Counted from the stretch's first letter, positions 45,208-54,122 are shown. The stretch is DNA of 64,000 nt from Croceicoccus sp. Ery15 (GCF_020985305.1 NZ_CP087588.1:2096501-2160500), one strand, 5' to 3'. Numbers and translations: made by a program. The notes: generated by a model not told the origin, from the letters alone.

Positions 45208-48201
45208 TCAGCCCGGCAAAAGCGCATCGACGAGCCGTTCGACGGTCTCGGCCACTCCATCCTCATTCAGGGCCATCCGGACGAACGCGCGTTTCGTCGT
45301 GAAATAGGCTTCCTCGGGCAAATTTACGCGCGCCGCGACCTCCGCTGCATGTAAGGCAGCGTCGGCAAGCTCGCGATGAATGTTGTCTTCAGCGTCGTAT
45401 TCCGGGATCGGCAGGGTCCAGACCAGATTGTCGAAGTCGCGGGGATCGCGTTGTCCGACGGGCTGCAGATCCTTGACCCGCTCGAGGACAAGAGCGCTGT
45501 TCAGGACCGCGGTCACGTAGGCTGCTTCATCGAGACTTCTCGCGGCTGCCCAATACGCTTTGTGATCGACCACGGCTTCGTTATTCTCGATCCAGCACGC
45601 ACTCAATCGGGTGCCCGCCTTTGTATAAAGAATGCGGATACCAGCGAGTTCGCCTTGCGACCTCAGACCGCCCATCGCGTCGCTGCGTTGCTCCAGCGTC
45701 ATTCGCGGTGAGCCGTCGACGTTCTTGTTGCTGTGTTCGTTCCACTTGTTTTCTGCGTCCCTCAACCATCCCGCCAGACCCCGATGACCGGCGGCGTCGG
45801 CCTCAATTGACGAAAGCACGCCGTTCGGTCCGAGTGGAACGACCGCGGTGACGAAGGAAAGCGTCCGATACGGTGCGACGGTCTCCCCTAGAGCGACAGT
45901 TCGCACAAATTGACGCTCGACCGGACCCTCCGGGGGATCGAGGGTGTTCCAAGGCGCGCGATCCAGATTGCCAATCCGACCACGCAGGCGCGGTGCATCC
46001 CTGCGGCTGCGCAGGCGTCCGCCCTCGACCGGCTCGGCCAGGAAGAACCGACGCGGCGTCAACGTCGCACCTTGCCGGAAGCGCTGGCGATACGGCGAAG
46101 CGGCGAGGAGGGTTCGCGCACGGGGCCAGTTTGTCCGCGAATGCACGAGTACGGCGTCGGCTTCTGCCTCGCTGGCGTCCCGGCGAGGAAGGACGCCGAC
46201 CCAGCGATCGATCTCAATCGGCATGGCCGCGTCACTGTCGCGCGTGCCGAACAGCACGCAGGTGCTCGTCGTGCTCGAGCCCGACTGAGCACCAAAGATC
46301 GGCCAAACGCGTTCGAGGCCCCATCCCCCGGTAACTGCTACCCTGACGTTGGCGAGGCTTCCATTCCGAATGGCAGCGAATACCGGTGCGTTGGTCAGCG
46401 CATAGGGAAGCACCATCGCGATCCGACCGTCATCGGCGAGATAGCGCTCGGCACCGCGCGCCCAAAATAGCGCGCACATGTCCTGATGCGTCGCGAGACT
46501 GCCGCCGACCCAAAGGTTGTAGCTCGCGAGCGCGTCACGCAGCCGGTCCTTCATCGCCGCGCTGAGGTGGCGGTAGACGATCCACGGCGGATTCCCGATC
46601 AGAACGTTCGCTCGGTTGTTCGGATGCGATAGCCAGACAGGTCGCAGGAGGTTACGGAGCACGAAGGTCCAGATGCCGTTGCGTCCGCTGACATAGAGAT
46701 CCTTCAATTGCGCGAACGTCTCCGCCAGCAGCGCCGCGTCGGCGTCGTCCGCTCCGGCGCGGGCGATGGCCTGCCCGACCTGGTCGGGCTCGGCGAGCGC
46801 CTGCAGCCCGCGATTTAGCTCGTCGAGCGCCGCCTCGAACAGATATTGGTCGCTGGCGACGCCGGCGGGAATACGCAGCGGCGGTCCGTCGGGCACCTCG
46901 ACCAGAACTTCCGTCGAGCGCCCGAGCGGCCGCAGGTTCCACTGCATCGCGTCACCCATGAACACCGGAACGCTGAGCGAGGCCGGGCGATGTTCGAGGA
47001 GCTCGCCGAGCGCGAGCAGCCAGGTTACCCGCGCTAGGGTGACCGCGACCGGATGGACGTCGAGCCCGAACACCTTGTCGGCTGCCGCCGCGACGATGTC
47101 GGCGGGAGCCATGTCGGCGGTCCGAGCGGTCGTGACGAGATGCCGAAGGGCTTGGAACAGGAAGGTCCCCGAGCCGCAGGAAGGGTCTAGGACACGTTCG
47201 GCTAGCGGGTCGTCGACGGCGGCCCGGACGACGCGCGCCGCGAGCCAGTCCGGGGTGTAGTACTCGCCGAGATCATGGCGCTCGTCGGGATCGATCAGGC
47301 TCTCGTAGAGGCTCTTGAGCACGTCGATCTCGACGTCGCGAAGCCGGAAGCGGACGGTCTCCGAGGCGAGCGAGCGAACGAGGTCGGCGCCGCCCTCCGC
47401 GAGCAACGGCCAGTCGAAGAAGTCCGCTTCCACCGCGCCGACGATGCCCTCGTCTGCCAGCAACCGGCCCGACAGCACGGCAGGCGCATCGTCCACGGGC
47501 AGGTCGAGGACGCGCGCGGCGATCGCCTTAACTAGTATGGTCAGATAGGTGTGCTGGAGGAACAGCGCGTCGCTGCCTACGTCGTCGCCGTAAACTTGGC
47601 GCAAGAGACCGTCCCACAGATCGCGCTTGAGGCGTACTTCCGGGTGGTCAGACAGCTCCTCCCACAGTGCCGCCAAACGGTTGCGCGCGCGCCCAAAAGC
47701 TAGGCTATGACGGCCGAAGGCGAGCGTGATCGCCATCGGCGTCGGCCGGACATCCGGCTGTGGCGCAATCAGCGGTTCGAGCCAGCCCAGCAGCCGCTCG
47801 GGGTGTTCCGGATCGACTTTGTAGCGGCCGAGCGGAAGAAAAGCGCCGTCTTCGAGCGTGTAGGCGAGAATGTCGGCGCCGTCGGTCGCGAGCCCGACCG
47901 GCGCGTGATCTGACCCGCTGCGGCTCGCCGCATCCTCCAGATAGGCCGGCATCCGCGCGAGGACGTCGCGCTCCTCGTTGCGCAGGTCGGACTTCAACTC
48001 GATTACGGTGACACCCCAGGCGACGTCTACACGGCCGCGATTGTCAATCAGGTAGCGTTCGTGCTCGAGTTCGGCGAAGCGCGCGTCGAACCCGTCGCGA
48101 AGCAGCTCGGTGATGAGGCCGCGTAGCGCTTCATGGCGCGGGCGCGAGGCCATGGCCGAAACGATCTCGGGTAGCCGGATTTGGCGCCAGCTATTGGGCA
48201 T
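45208..48201 (-). CDS. Type IIG-like restriction-modification enzyme (fused nuclease and N6-adenine methyltransferase)
   Basis: A 997-residue single-chain enzyme. The N-terminal domain has a PD-(D/E)xK-like site: D59 in GRVDVAWG and E68xK70 in VTVIELKSDL. The methyltransferase domain has motif I VLDPSCGSGTFLFQAL (near residue 340), preceded by GEYYTPDWLAARVV, and motif IV IGNPPWIVYRHL (near 535), the NPPY/W signature of N6-adenine methylases. The C-terminal about 300 residues would be the target-recognition region. No separate specificity or restriction gene lies beside it. A BREX PglX-like role is less likely, as no other BREX gene is present. Confidence 0.8.
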   Translation of the reverse strand: MPNSWRQIRLPEIVSAMASRPRHEALRGLITELLRDGFDARFAELEHERYLIDNRGRVDVAWGVTVIELKSDLRNEERDVLARMPAYLEDAASRSGSDHAPVGLATDGADILAYTLEDGAFLPLGRYKVDPEHPERLLGWLEPLIAPQPDVRPTPMAITLAFGRHSLAFGRARNRLAALWEELSDHPEVRLKRDLWDGLLRQVYGDDVGSDALFLQHTYLTILVKAIAARVLDLPVDDAPAVLSGRLLADEGIVGAVEADFFDWPLLAEGGADLVRSLASETVRFRLRDVEIDVLKSLYESLIDPDERHDLGEYYTPDWLAARVVRAAVDDPLAERVLDPSCGSGTFLFQALRHLVTTARTADMAPADIVAAAADKVFGLDVHPVAVTLARVTWLLALGELLEHRPASLSVPVFMGDAMQWNLRPLGRSTEVLVEVPDGPPLRIPAGVASDQYLFEAALDELNRGLQALAEPDQVGQAIARAGADDADAALLAETFAQLKDLYVSGRNGIWTFVLRNLLRPVWLSHPNNRANVLIGNPPWIVYRHLSAAMKDRLRDALASYNLWVGGSLATHQDMCALFWARGAERYLADDGRIAMVLPYALTNAPVFAAIRNGSLANVRVAVTGGWGLERVWPIFGAQSGSSTTSTCVLFGTRDSDAAMPIEIDRWVGVLPRRDASEAEADAVLVHSRTNWPRARTLLAASPYRQRFRQGATLTPRRFFLAEPVEGGRLRSRRDAPRLRGRIGNLDRAPWNTLDPPEGPVERQFVRTVALGETVAPYRTLSFVTAVVPLGPNGVLSSIEADAAGHRGLAGWLRDAENKWNEHSNKNVDGSPRMTLEQRSDAMGGLRSQGELAGIRILYTKAGTRLSACWIENNEAVVDHKAYWAAARSLDEAAYVTAVLNSALVLERVKDLQPVGQRDPRDFDNLVWTLPIPEYDAEDNIHRELADAALHAAEVAARVNLPEEAYFTTKRAFVRMALNEDGVAETVERLVDALLPG

Positions 48202-48256
48202 AAGCTCTCACAGTCATTGCGCTTTCATTGCACAGCGCAGAGCGAAAGCGTAGAAG

Positions 48257-48535
48257 ATGGGGATGGCACACGCACAGGCAGACATGTTCGAGGACGCTCC
48301 GCGCGCACGCGAAGCGGTGCCGCCAGCTGTCGCCACGCGAGTGCGAGAGCGTTTGACCGCGACGTTGGCGCGCCTCGAGGCCGAGACAGTGTTTCCCTGG
48401 GCCGACGAACTCGCGGCGATCCATGAGGAAAATGGTTTTCGGGAAGCCTCGAAGTCGCTGGGCACTGAAGGAGAAGCTCTTTGGCAACGGTTCGACGCCG
48501 AGATGGACCGCCTCTACGCTACGATCAAAACGTAG
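48257..48535 (+). CDS. Small helical protein, unknown
   Basis: A 92-residue, mostly helical protein (VATRVRERLTATLARLEAET, then KSLGTEGEALWQRFDAEMDRL) divergent from the restriction-modification gene with 55 bases between starts. The start may be the ATG at 48257 or 48263. No family is recognised. The position suggests a link to the adjoining defence genes, but nothing in the sequence proves it. Confidence 0.55.
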   Translation: MGMAHAQADMFEDAPRAREAVPPAVATRVRERLTATLARLEAETVFPWADELAAIHEENGFREASKSLGTEGEALWQRFDAEMDRLYATIKT

Positions 48536-48576
48536 CATCTCGCGCCATCCAGTCAGCCTGATCGGTTCGCTAGGGA

Positions 48577-49482
48577 TCACTGCGCCGCGAACCTGTCGAA
48601 GGTATCTTCAATTGGTTCTTCGTCATTTTGCCAGACGGACTGCCGCTCGAAATGCAGCAGCGTAAGTTCCTGATCGTAACGATCCGAACGCAGGCACATC
48701 TCGACGACCGGCTCAGGAAACCAGGTTCCGCTCTCCTGTGGAATACCAACCTTCGCTTCCTCGGAAAACGAGCGCGTCACCGCAGTGGCCAGCGCAGGCA
48801 ACTGACAAACCTCGTTCTTCGTGCGCAGGAAGCGCCCCGAACGGAATGCCGCCTTGCTCGATTTCGCCCAATGCGCGAAACCTTCGTTCGAGACCACGAG
48901 CATCGCACGGGTCTCGGTGTATTCGAGCCAACGCAGGATAACGGCGGTTAGAGAGACTCCATAACGCTGGGCTAGTTCGCTCAGAGCCGCAAAATTCGGT
49001 TGCGCCCTTGCAGGCATCTGTAACCGGAAATCGTGCAATGGCATCAGAATGTCCGCTGCAAAGATATCCGCTTCCTCTTCTATGCCGCTACCACCGCGTT
49101 GAACGACCGCTTCTTCATCGCAGTAAATCGCATGATCGAATTCCGGATCGTTCTCAATCGCAGTTCGGTGAAGCACAAAATGACCAAATTCGTGCCCAAT
49201 GGTAAAGGCGCGCCTGCCTTCCGATTGTCCGCGATTATACATGATGGCCCACTGACGGGGGGCACTGTCGCTACAAACAAGCGCACCGACGCATCCCGCG
49301 ATATCGGCCTCTTCTACACAATGAATGGGGCCGTCCGGCGCGACGTTTCGAGAGTACTCCATCGCGAGCTCAGCGACATCCACGGGAGCGCGATCGAACC
49401 TATCCTCGCCCAGGACGGCGTCGAGCATCTTCGTGATCCGCGCCGCTTCTTTATGAGGACGCGCCGGGGCCGCGCTCTTCAT
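48577..49482 (-). CDS. ImmA/IrrE-family metallopeptidase, CapP-like
   Basis: A 301-residue protein of the COG2856 type. The zinc motif HEFGH is at residues 97-101 (FTIGHEFGHFVLHR) and the third-ligand helix EEEADIFAADILMP near 135-148. A C-terminal domain of about 120 residues with several Cys (CQLPALAT, VEMCLRSD) could be the sensor. Its start overlaps the XRE gene's stop by four bases (ATGA). In known pairs, the protease cleaves the partner repressor after a stress signal. Being next to CBASS, it resembles CapP, which with CapH switches on CBASS after DNA damage. Confidence 0.82.
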   Translation of the reverse strand: MKSAAPARPHKEAARITKMLDAVLGEDRFDRAPVDVAELAMEYSRNVAPDGPIHCVEEADIAGCVGALVCSDSAPRQWAIMYNRGQSEGRRAFTIGHEFGHFVLHRTAIENDPEFDHAIYCDEEAVVQRGGSGIEEEADIFAADILMPLHDFRLQMPARAQPNFAALSELAQRYGVSLTAVILRWLEYTETRAMLVVSNEGFAHWAKSSKAAFRSGRFLRTKNEVCQLPALATAVTRSFSEEAKVGIPQESGTWFPEPVVEMCLRSDRYDQELTLLHFERQSVWQNDEEPIEDTFDRFAAQ

Positions 49483-49805
49483 GTGTTTTTCTTCGCTCCG
49501 AGAATTTTGGCCATATCCCGCAGCTGTCGGCGGGTTTCGGGAGGCAGTCCGCTATAAGATCGGAAAAAGGCCTTGTCCTCTGCCGTCTGGAGTGTCTGCT
49601 CGTCGCTCCCAAGCAGGTAATCCACCGTGACTCCTAGCGCTTGGGCAATGACGGCCAATTTCTCTGCCGATGGGCGGGGCGGATTCTTGTTTTCCAGTTC
49701 CCAGATGTAACTTTTCGATGATGATGTAGCCTGCGCGAGCTCGTCAAGCGTCAGGTCGAGGGCGAGCCGGCGCTCCTTGATCCGGTCGCCGAACTTGATT
49801 GCCAT
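49479..49805 (-). CDS. XRE-family HTH repressor, CapH-like
   Basis: A 108-residue protein. The HTH covers residues 5-65 (FGDRIKERRLALDLTLDELAQATSSSKSYIWELENKNPP, then LGVTVDYLLGSD). The C-terminal about 40 residues (AFFRSYSGLPPETRRQLRDMAKIL) may mediate oligomerisation or be the cleavage target of the ImmA-like protease. The ATG at 49805 has AAGGA upstream. In-frame ATGs at 49835 and 49865 would run through the putative operator. It is divergent from the CBASS operon. Confidence 0.82.
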   Translation of the reverse strand: MAIKFGDRIKERRLALDLTLDELAQATSSSKSYIWELENKNPPRPSAEKLAVIAQALGVTVDYLLGSDEQTLQTAEDKAFFRSYSGLPPETRRQLRDMAKILGAKKNT

Positions 49806-49820
49806 GCTGGATCCTTGGGC

Positions 49821-49897
49821 TGTTCGGAGTAGCATAACACTACAGCCCTTGACACCGAATAGCAAGACACCTAGCTATGTTCGGAGTAGCGATACAT
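49821..49897. promoter_or_regulatory. Three-repeat operator region between XRE gene and CBASS operon
   Basis: TGTTCGGAGTAGC occurs at 49821-49833 and 49878-49890 in the same orientation. A third, degenerate copy (GAATAGCAAGACAC, 11 of 14 matching GAGTAGCATAACAC) lies between them at 49857-49870. The copies are spaced 30 and 27 bases apart, near three helical turns. They fill the divergent promoter, as an autoregulatory XRE operator would. Confidence 0.6.
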
Positions 49898-49944
49898 AGC
49901 GTATCTGCGACGAGAACATGGATTGCTACAACCCGGAGGTTTCA

Positions 49945-51189
49945 GTGAACGCACCAGTCCAGCTGCAAGGACGCAACCCCTTCGACGATCCGCTCGATCG
50001 CATTCTAGCGGAAATCGCCCTGAGCGCTCAACTTCCGCCCTCGCTCCATCGGCAAGCGGGAGGTCGCTATGGGGCCGTTCGCAAGCATCTGGAAGCGGAC
50101 CCCGGGTTTGAGGGTCATATAGAGCACTTCTATCCGCAAGGTTCGATGGCGATCGACGCGACAATCTCGAACCGCGGGACTGATGACGAGTACGACCTCG
50201 ATATCATCTCCCAACTCGGCGGTCGTTTCCGGACCATGGATCCGCTGTCCATTTTGCTCGAACTCGAACGAGCTCTTTCTGATTACCCCGTGCAGAAAGT
50301 GGTGCGCCAGACGCGTTGCGTCACGCTTTACTACGCCGACCGGATGCATCTCGATGTCACTCCGGCGTTGCGGGTCTACGGCGCCCTAGATCGAGAGAGC
50401 TTGATCACCCATGCCAAAGGCCCTCGGATGTCTGCCGACGACCGCTTCGTCGACATGAATGCCTTCGGCTTCGCGCAGTGGTACTGCGCTCGCACGCCGC
50501 TAGAACTTCGCATGGCGAAGGCGATGCACGAGCACTGGCTTCGTCTCGAGAAGAACGCGGTGCAGGCCGATGCCGAGGTCGACGAGGTTCCCGATCAATG
50601 CGATTTCATCGTCAAGAATACAGCGACACTGGCGCTGCAGTTGCTGAAGCGGTTCCGCAATATCCGCTACGCCAACTATGATGGCCGCATACCGCCGTCG
50701 GTGATGCTTTCCTATTACGCTGGCATGGCCGCTAAGCCCGACATGACCCTGTCGGACATGCTCATCCGCCAAGCCAAGTGGATCATCGGCGAGATCGAAG
50801 ACGCGAGTCGCTACTCTCGCAAGCTCCATGTTTCGAATCCGGTCTGCGAAGACGACGTCTTTACGGATCGTTGGCCCGCCACCATCGCACAACAGGATGA
50901 GTTCGCAGGACATCTCAAGGAACTCGTCGCCGGACTGGAATCCGTTAAGCGCGGCGACCTTTTCGCCGATCGACTTATGGAATGGCTGCGAGACCGATTT
51001 GGCGATCGGGTGGTGACCAAGGCAGCGGATCGGATGGCCGACGAGATTGGTGGCGGCGTCCAGGCGGCCGAGCAGCGTTATACCAGGAAAGGGGGTTTGC
51101 TTCTGCCGACAGCGGGGGTCACGGCTGCGGTCGCCAGTCCTGCCATCGCTAGCGCCAAGCCGCACCACTTCTACGGCACGCTGATCTGA
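49945..51189 (+). CDS. CBASS CD-NTase (cGAS/DncV-like nucleotidyltransferase)
   Basis: A 414-residue nucleotidyltransferase. The Pol-beta active site is FYPQGSMAID with the GS pair, then DEYDLDII with the DxD metal ligands about 17 residues later, and MHLDVTPALRV supplies the third Asp. A helical second domain follows. The GTG at 49945 has GGAGG at optimal spacing and is preferred over the ATG at 49918. In CBASS this enzyme makes a cyclic oligonucleotide on phage infection. Its stop overlaps the E2 start (TGATG). With a patatin effector, 3',3'-cGAMP would be the expected product, but this is inference. Confidence 0.88.
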   Translation: MNAPVQLQGRNPFDDPLDRILAEIALSAQLPPSLHRQAGGRYGAVRKHLEADPGFEGHIEHFYPQGSMAIDATISNRGTDDEYDLDIISQLGGRFRTMDPLSILLELERALSDYPVQKVVRQTRCVTLYYADRMHLDVTPALRVYGALDRESLITHAKGPRMSADDRFVDMNAFGFAQWYCARTPLELRMAKAMHEHWLRLEKNAVQADAEVDEVPDQCDFIVKNTATLALQLLKRFRNIRYANYDGRIPPSVMLSYYAGMAAKPDMTLSDMLIRQAKWIIGEIEDASRYSRKLHVSNPVCEDDVFTDRWPATIAQQDEFAGHLKELVAGLESVKRGDLFADRLMEWLRDRFGDRVVTKAADRMADEIGGGVQAAEQRYTRKGGLLLPTAGVTAAVASPAIASAKPHHFYGTLI

Positions 51190-51632
51190 TGAATGATCGT
51201 GTGCTCACCATTGACGAGCAACGTGATCGCATGAAGGCGGCATGGCCCATGTTCGCTGTCCGCGCTCTTGACCGGACGACTCAATCGGCGCGCTGGGTCG
51301 GTGAAGTACGTCCGCAATTTGCGCGGTTCACATTGGAGTTTCGCTACCGGCTGGGCAGTTTTCCTGACGTGCGCGTGCTCAAACCGGCTTTGGTTCGCCT
51401 TCCCGACAATGTCGAAGGCCAGCTCCCGCACGTTTATCCGCCTGCGGATGATCCTACTCTTTGTCTCTTCGATCCGGCGCTCGATCAGTGGGGTCCGGCG
51501 ATGGCTCTTTCCGAAACGACGGTACCGTGGGCATTCGACTGGATCGCCTGTTACGAGATGTGGCTGATGACCGGACGCTGGACCGGAGGCGGACGGCACG
51601 GCAGCGCGGTTCCCGATCTGGATGTGGCCTGA
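51189..51632 (+). CDS. CBASS E2-like protein (short type II Cap2-like)
   Basis: A 147-residue E2/UBC-fold protein: FTLEFRYRLGSFPDVRV, LPHVYPPADDPTLCLFDP with a candidate catalytic Cys, and WAFDWIACYEMWLMTGRWTGGGRHG. There is no E1 domain and no Cap3 JAB peptidase, so it matches the short type II CBASS layout in which the E2 stands alone. Such E2 proteins are thought to act on or conjugate the CD-NTase. It overlaps its neighbours at both ends by TGATG. Confidence 0.82.
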   Translation: MNDRVLTIDEQRDRMKAAWPMFAVRALDRTTQSARWVGEVRPQFARFTLEFRYRLGSFPDVRVLKPALVRLPDNVEGQLPHVYPPADDPTLCLFDPALDQWGPAMALSETTVPWAFDWIACYEMWLMTGRWTGGGRHGSAVPDLDVA

Positions 51633-52675
51633 TGTACGTCCCACCTCGCAGGTCGGAAGGGACGATAGAGCATACGCGGCTCAAGCAGCCTTGGCCGAAG
51701 GACCGCCTCTTTCGTATCCTTTCGATCGACGGAGGGGGGATCCGGGGCGTATTCCCTGCTGCCTACCTCGCCGAGCTCGAACGGCGGTTCTTGGGTGGTA
51801 AGCCGGTCGGTCGCCATTTCGATATGGTGGCAGGAACGTCCACTGGCGGCATCATAGCCCTTGCTCTAGCCAGCGGCATGAGCGCGGCCCAAGCACTTCA
51901 AGTCTACGTCGAGCGCGGTGAACGAATCTTCCCGACGCTCTCGGGCTGGCGCAGTTGGAGAAGGATGCTCCGCTGGATTTGGCGTCCCAAGCACGACCCC
52001 ACAGTCCTGAAAACTGAATTGCTCAAGGTGTTCGGTGATAAGCTCATCGATGACGCAGGCATCAGGCTGGTAGTCCCGAGCTTCGAAGGGCGGCACGGCG
52101 AACCATTTCTCTACAAAACGCCGCATCATCCGGATTATCAGAAGGATCGCCACCGCAAGTTCGCGCACGTGGCCCTCCATACTACTGCGGCGCCCTCCTA
52201 CTATCCCGGCGTAGAGGATGACGGCTACGTCATGATCGACGGCGGGGTTTGGGCGAACAATCCGGTTATGAACGCCGTGATTGATGTCCTGGCCTGCTAC
52301 GACGTGCCCAGAGAGAATATTCGGGTTCTGAGCATCGGGACCGGCGATGGTACCTTCACGGTGCCGGACGCAGTGCGCAATGGCGGGGCTCGGCATTGGG
52401 CGGTGTTGCGGGCATTCACCGCCGCTGCACGCGCGCAATCGCTTAACGCGCTCGGGCAATGCTATCTGCTGATTGGTAAGCCGAATGTCGTCAGGATCGA
52501 TCCGCCGGAATCGGAACGACCTATTCCCCTCGATGACGTCCCACGCGCCCTCCAGGAATTACCCCATGTTGCGCGCAGCTTGGCCGAAGGCTCTGGAAGA
52601 CATGTGACCAAGGTGTTCTTTCGCGATGTCGCGGATCCTTTTATCCGAGCCCCATCACCAGCAAGCCCCGAATAG
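51632..52675 (+). CDS. capV: CBASS effector CapV, patatin-like phospholipase
   Basis: A 347-residue patatin-fold lipase. The oxyanion loop is DGGGIRG (residues 33-39), nucleophile Ser70 lies in GTSTGG, and catalytic Asp203 in MIDGGVWANNPV. A Trp/Arg-rich stretch (GWRSWRRMLRWIWRPK, about 105-120) could help membrane contact. In CBASS, CapV is activated by the CD-NTase product and destroys the inner membrane of the infected cell. The ATG at 51632 is set by overlap with the E2 stop. Confidence 0.9.
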   Translation: MYVPPRRSEGTIEHTRLKQPWPKDRLFRILSIDGGGIRGVFPAAYLAELERRFLGGKPVGRHFDMVAGTSTGGIIALALASGMSAAQALQVYVERGERIFPTLSGWRSWRRMLRWIWRPKHDPTVLKTELLKVFGDKLIDDAGIRLVVPSFEGRHGEPFLYKTPHHPDYQKDRHRKFAHVALHTTAAPSYYPGVEDDGYVMIDGGVWANNPVMNAVIDVLACYDVPRENIRVLSIGTGDGTFTVPDAVRNGGARHWAVLRAFTAAARAQSLNALGQCYLLIGKPNVVRIDPPESERPIPLDDVPRALQELPHVARSLAEGSGRHVTKVFFRDVADPFIRAPSPASPE

Positions 52676-52771
52676 AGAGCCGTTGCGGTGCGCTAGTTCG
52701 GTCGTCGGCCGAAGCGGCAATTGAGAGGGTCGGCCGATCAGCAGGATCGCTGGCTCGGCCGACCCAGCGTT

Positions 52772-53056
52772 TTATTGGACCTCGTCGGGCCAATCGTCAT
52801 AGCTGTCCGGCAGATGGCTCAGATCCTCGGGTGGCTTAGCGAATGATTCCCACTCTTCCGCCGTCATCATGTCGGTCCGAACGCTCTTCTGCAGCTGATC
52901 GTCCCACTCGGTAATGGCAGAGATGCGGACCAACATCACCTCGACCTCGCCCCTGTCGAATATTTCGAATGTCCGCGTTTTCGCCAACTTGATGTAGTGG
53001 CCGAGATCTTGCGCGAGCTCGTCCACCGAAATGCGGAAACATGCATGTGGTTTCAT
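52772..53056 (-). CDS. Phd/YefM-like small protein
   Basis: A 94-residue protein. The N-terminal half (FRISVDELAQDLGHYIKLAKTRTFEIFDRGEVEVMLVRIS) resembles the DNA-binding fold of Phd/YefM antitoxins. The C-terminal half is acidic (EEWESFAKPPEDLSHLPDSYDDWPDEVQ), as in antitoxins that wrap a toxin. No toxin gene is adjacent. The assignment rests on pattern only. Confidence 0.5.
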   Translation of the reverse strand: MKPHACFRISVDELAQDLGHYIKLAKTRTFEIFDRGEVEVMLVRISAITEWDDQLQKSVRTDMMTAEEWESFAKPPEDLSHLPDSYDDWPDEVQ

Positions 53057-53213
53057 GGGATCAGAACCGTTCGATTGTGTACAACAATCCCGCCGACCGC
53101 GGAGCCGCGTGGGCGATGCAGTCGGGCAGGCGAAAGGTTCGTGAGAGTGATAGCCAATCGGGCATGGAAAGAAAGCCCCCCTCGCAGCTTGCGATGAAAG
53201 CGCGCGCGCTCTT

Positions 53214-54122
53214 CTAGCGTTCGAGCTGCCGGATCAAATATGCGGCACCAGTGGGTGTGACATCGACCGCGATCGCCAGCTTGCGACGGGTGAGCGACGG
53301 CAGCGCCATGCGCAACTCGGCCGCTTCGGCGAGCCGACTGCGTTTGGTTCGCTGGAAGCGCGTGCGCAGATCGCCCAAATCCCGCTCCATCCGACAAAGC
53401 GACCGATAGGCGGCGGGCGCTTGTTCGGCGATGCAGTCCGCGACCGCCGCGGTCCATTCCTTCGCCGAGCCGCACAAGAACTTCTGCCGCGGCACGAGCG
53501 AGGGAAGCGTATGCGCCGACAGTCCTGACCGCCGCAACATGGTCGGGACCAAGAGGTAGGCGAGCCAGGCCTTGGGATGGTCGTGGTCGAAAGAGATCTC
53601 GCGCCCGTCCGACAGCCAGGCGACCAAGCGGGTGTGATCGTCGGACTTGTCGATCAGTCGGCCCATCTCGTTCATGCGCGCGCCGATTGATGCTAGCGAC
53701 GGCTCGAGACCAGACTCCTCCGCCATCCGTCGCAGCGCCCGCCACAGCGGGCCGTAGTGCACGAGATCGGCATTCGCCCAGATCGACGCTTCGCGCTCCG
53801 GATCGATTAGCGAACCGAGCAGACGGCGGACTTGCCGGGCATGTGGGCCACGGTCGGGTTCGAGACTCTCAAGGAAATAATGGACGATCGCGACGACGCT
53901 GAATGGATCGTTGCGCCCGTCACCGCTACGCGGCGGTAGCCCCGAACCGGCGACCCAGGCTTCGAGGTGGTTCGCGTCGATCGGCACGCCGGCGTTGCAG
54001 GCGGATATGGCGGCGCCCTCGAACCGCGCATGTATGGTCCAGGCGATCCGCGCAGGGCTATGGGCGAGGCGTCCATCGAGTCGTCCGAGGGCCAGAAGAG
54101 GGTCTTGCCGTTCCATATCCAC
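53214..54122 (-). CDS. DUF1612-like protein with C-terminal HTH
   Basis: A 302-residue protein. The N-terminus (LLALGRLDGRLAHSPARIAWTIHARFEGAAIS) and the C-terminal helix-turn-helix (ALPSLTRRKLAIAVDVTPTGAAYLIRQLER) match the layout of the DUF1612 / RHE_PE00001 group found on rhizobial plasmids and islands. The function is unknown. Its start lies 96 bases from a 27-base inverted repeat that could be its operator. Confidence 0.6.
   Translation of the reverse strand: MDMERQDPLLALGRLDGRLAHSPARIAWTIHARFEGAAISACNAGVPIDANHLEAWVAGSGLPPRSGDGRNDPFSVVAIVHYFLESLEPDRGPHARQVRRLLGSLIDPEREASIWANADLVHYGPLWRALRRMAEESGLEPSLASIGARMNEMGRLIDKSDDHTRLVAWLSDGREISFDHDHPKAWLAYLLVPTMLRRSGLSAHTLPSLVPRQKFLCGSAKEWTAAVADCIAEQAPAAYRSLCRMERDLGDLRTRFQRTKRSRLAEAAELRMALPSLTRRKLAIAVDVTPTGAAYLIRQLER

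Noticed and set aside
48577..49805. XRE/ImmA pair read as phage or ICE immunity regulators unrelated to CBASS
   Set aside because: Possible, but the shared divergent promoter with three repeats and the known CapH/CapP precedent make a link to the CBASS operon the better explanation.
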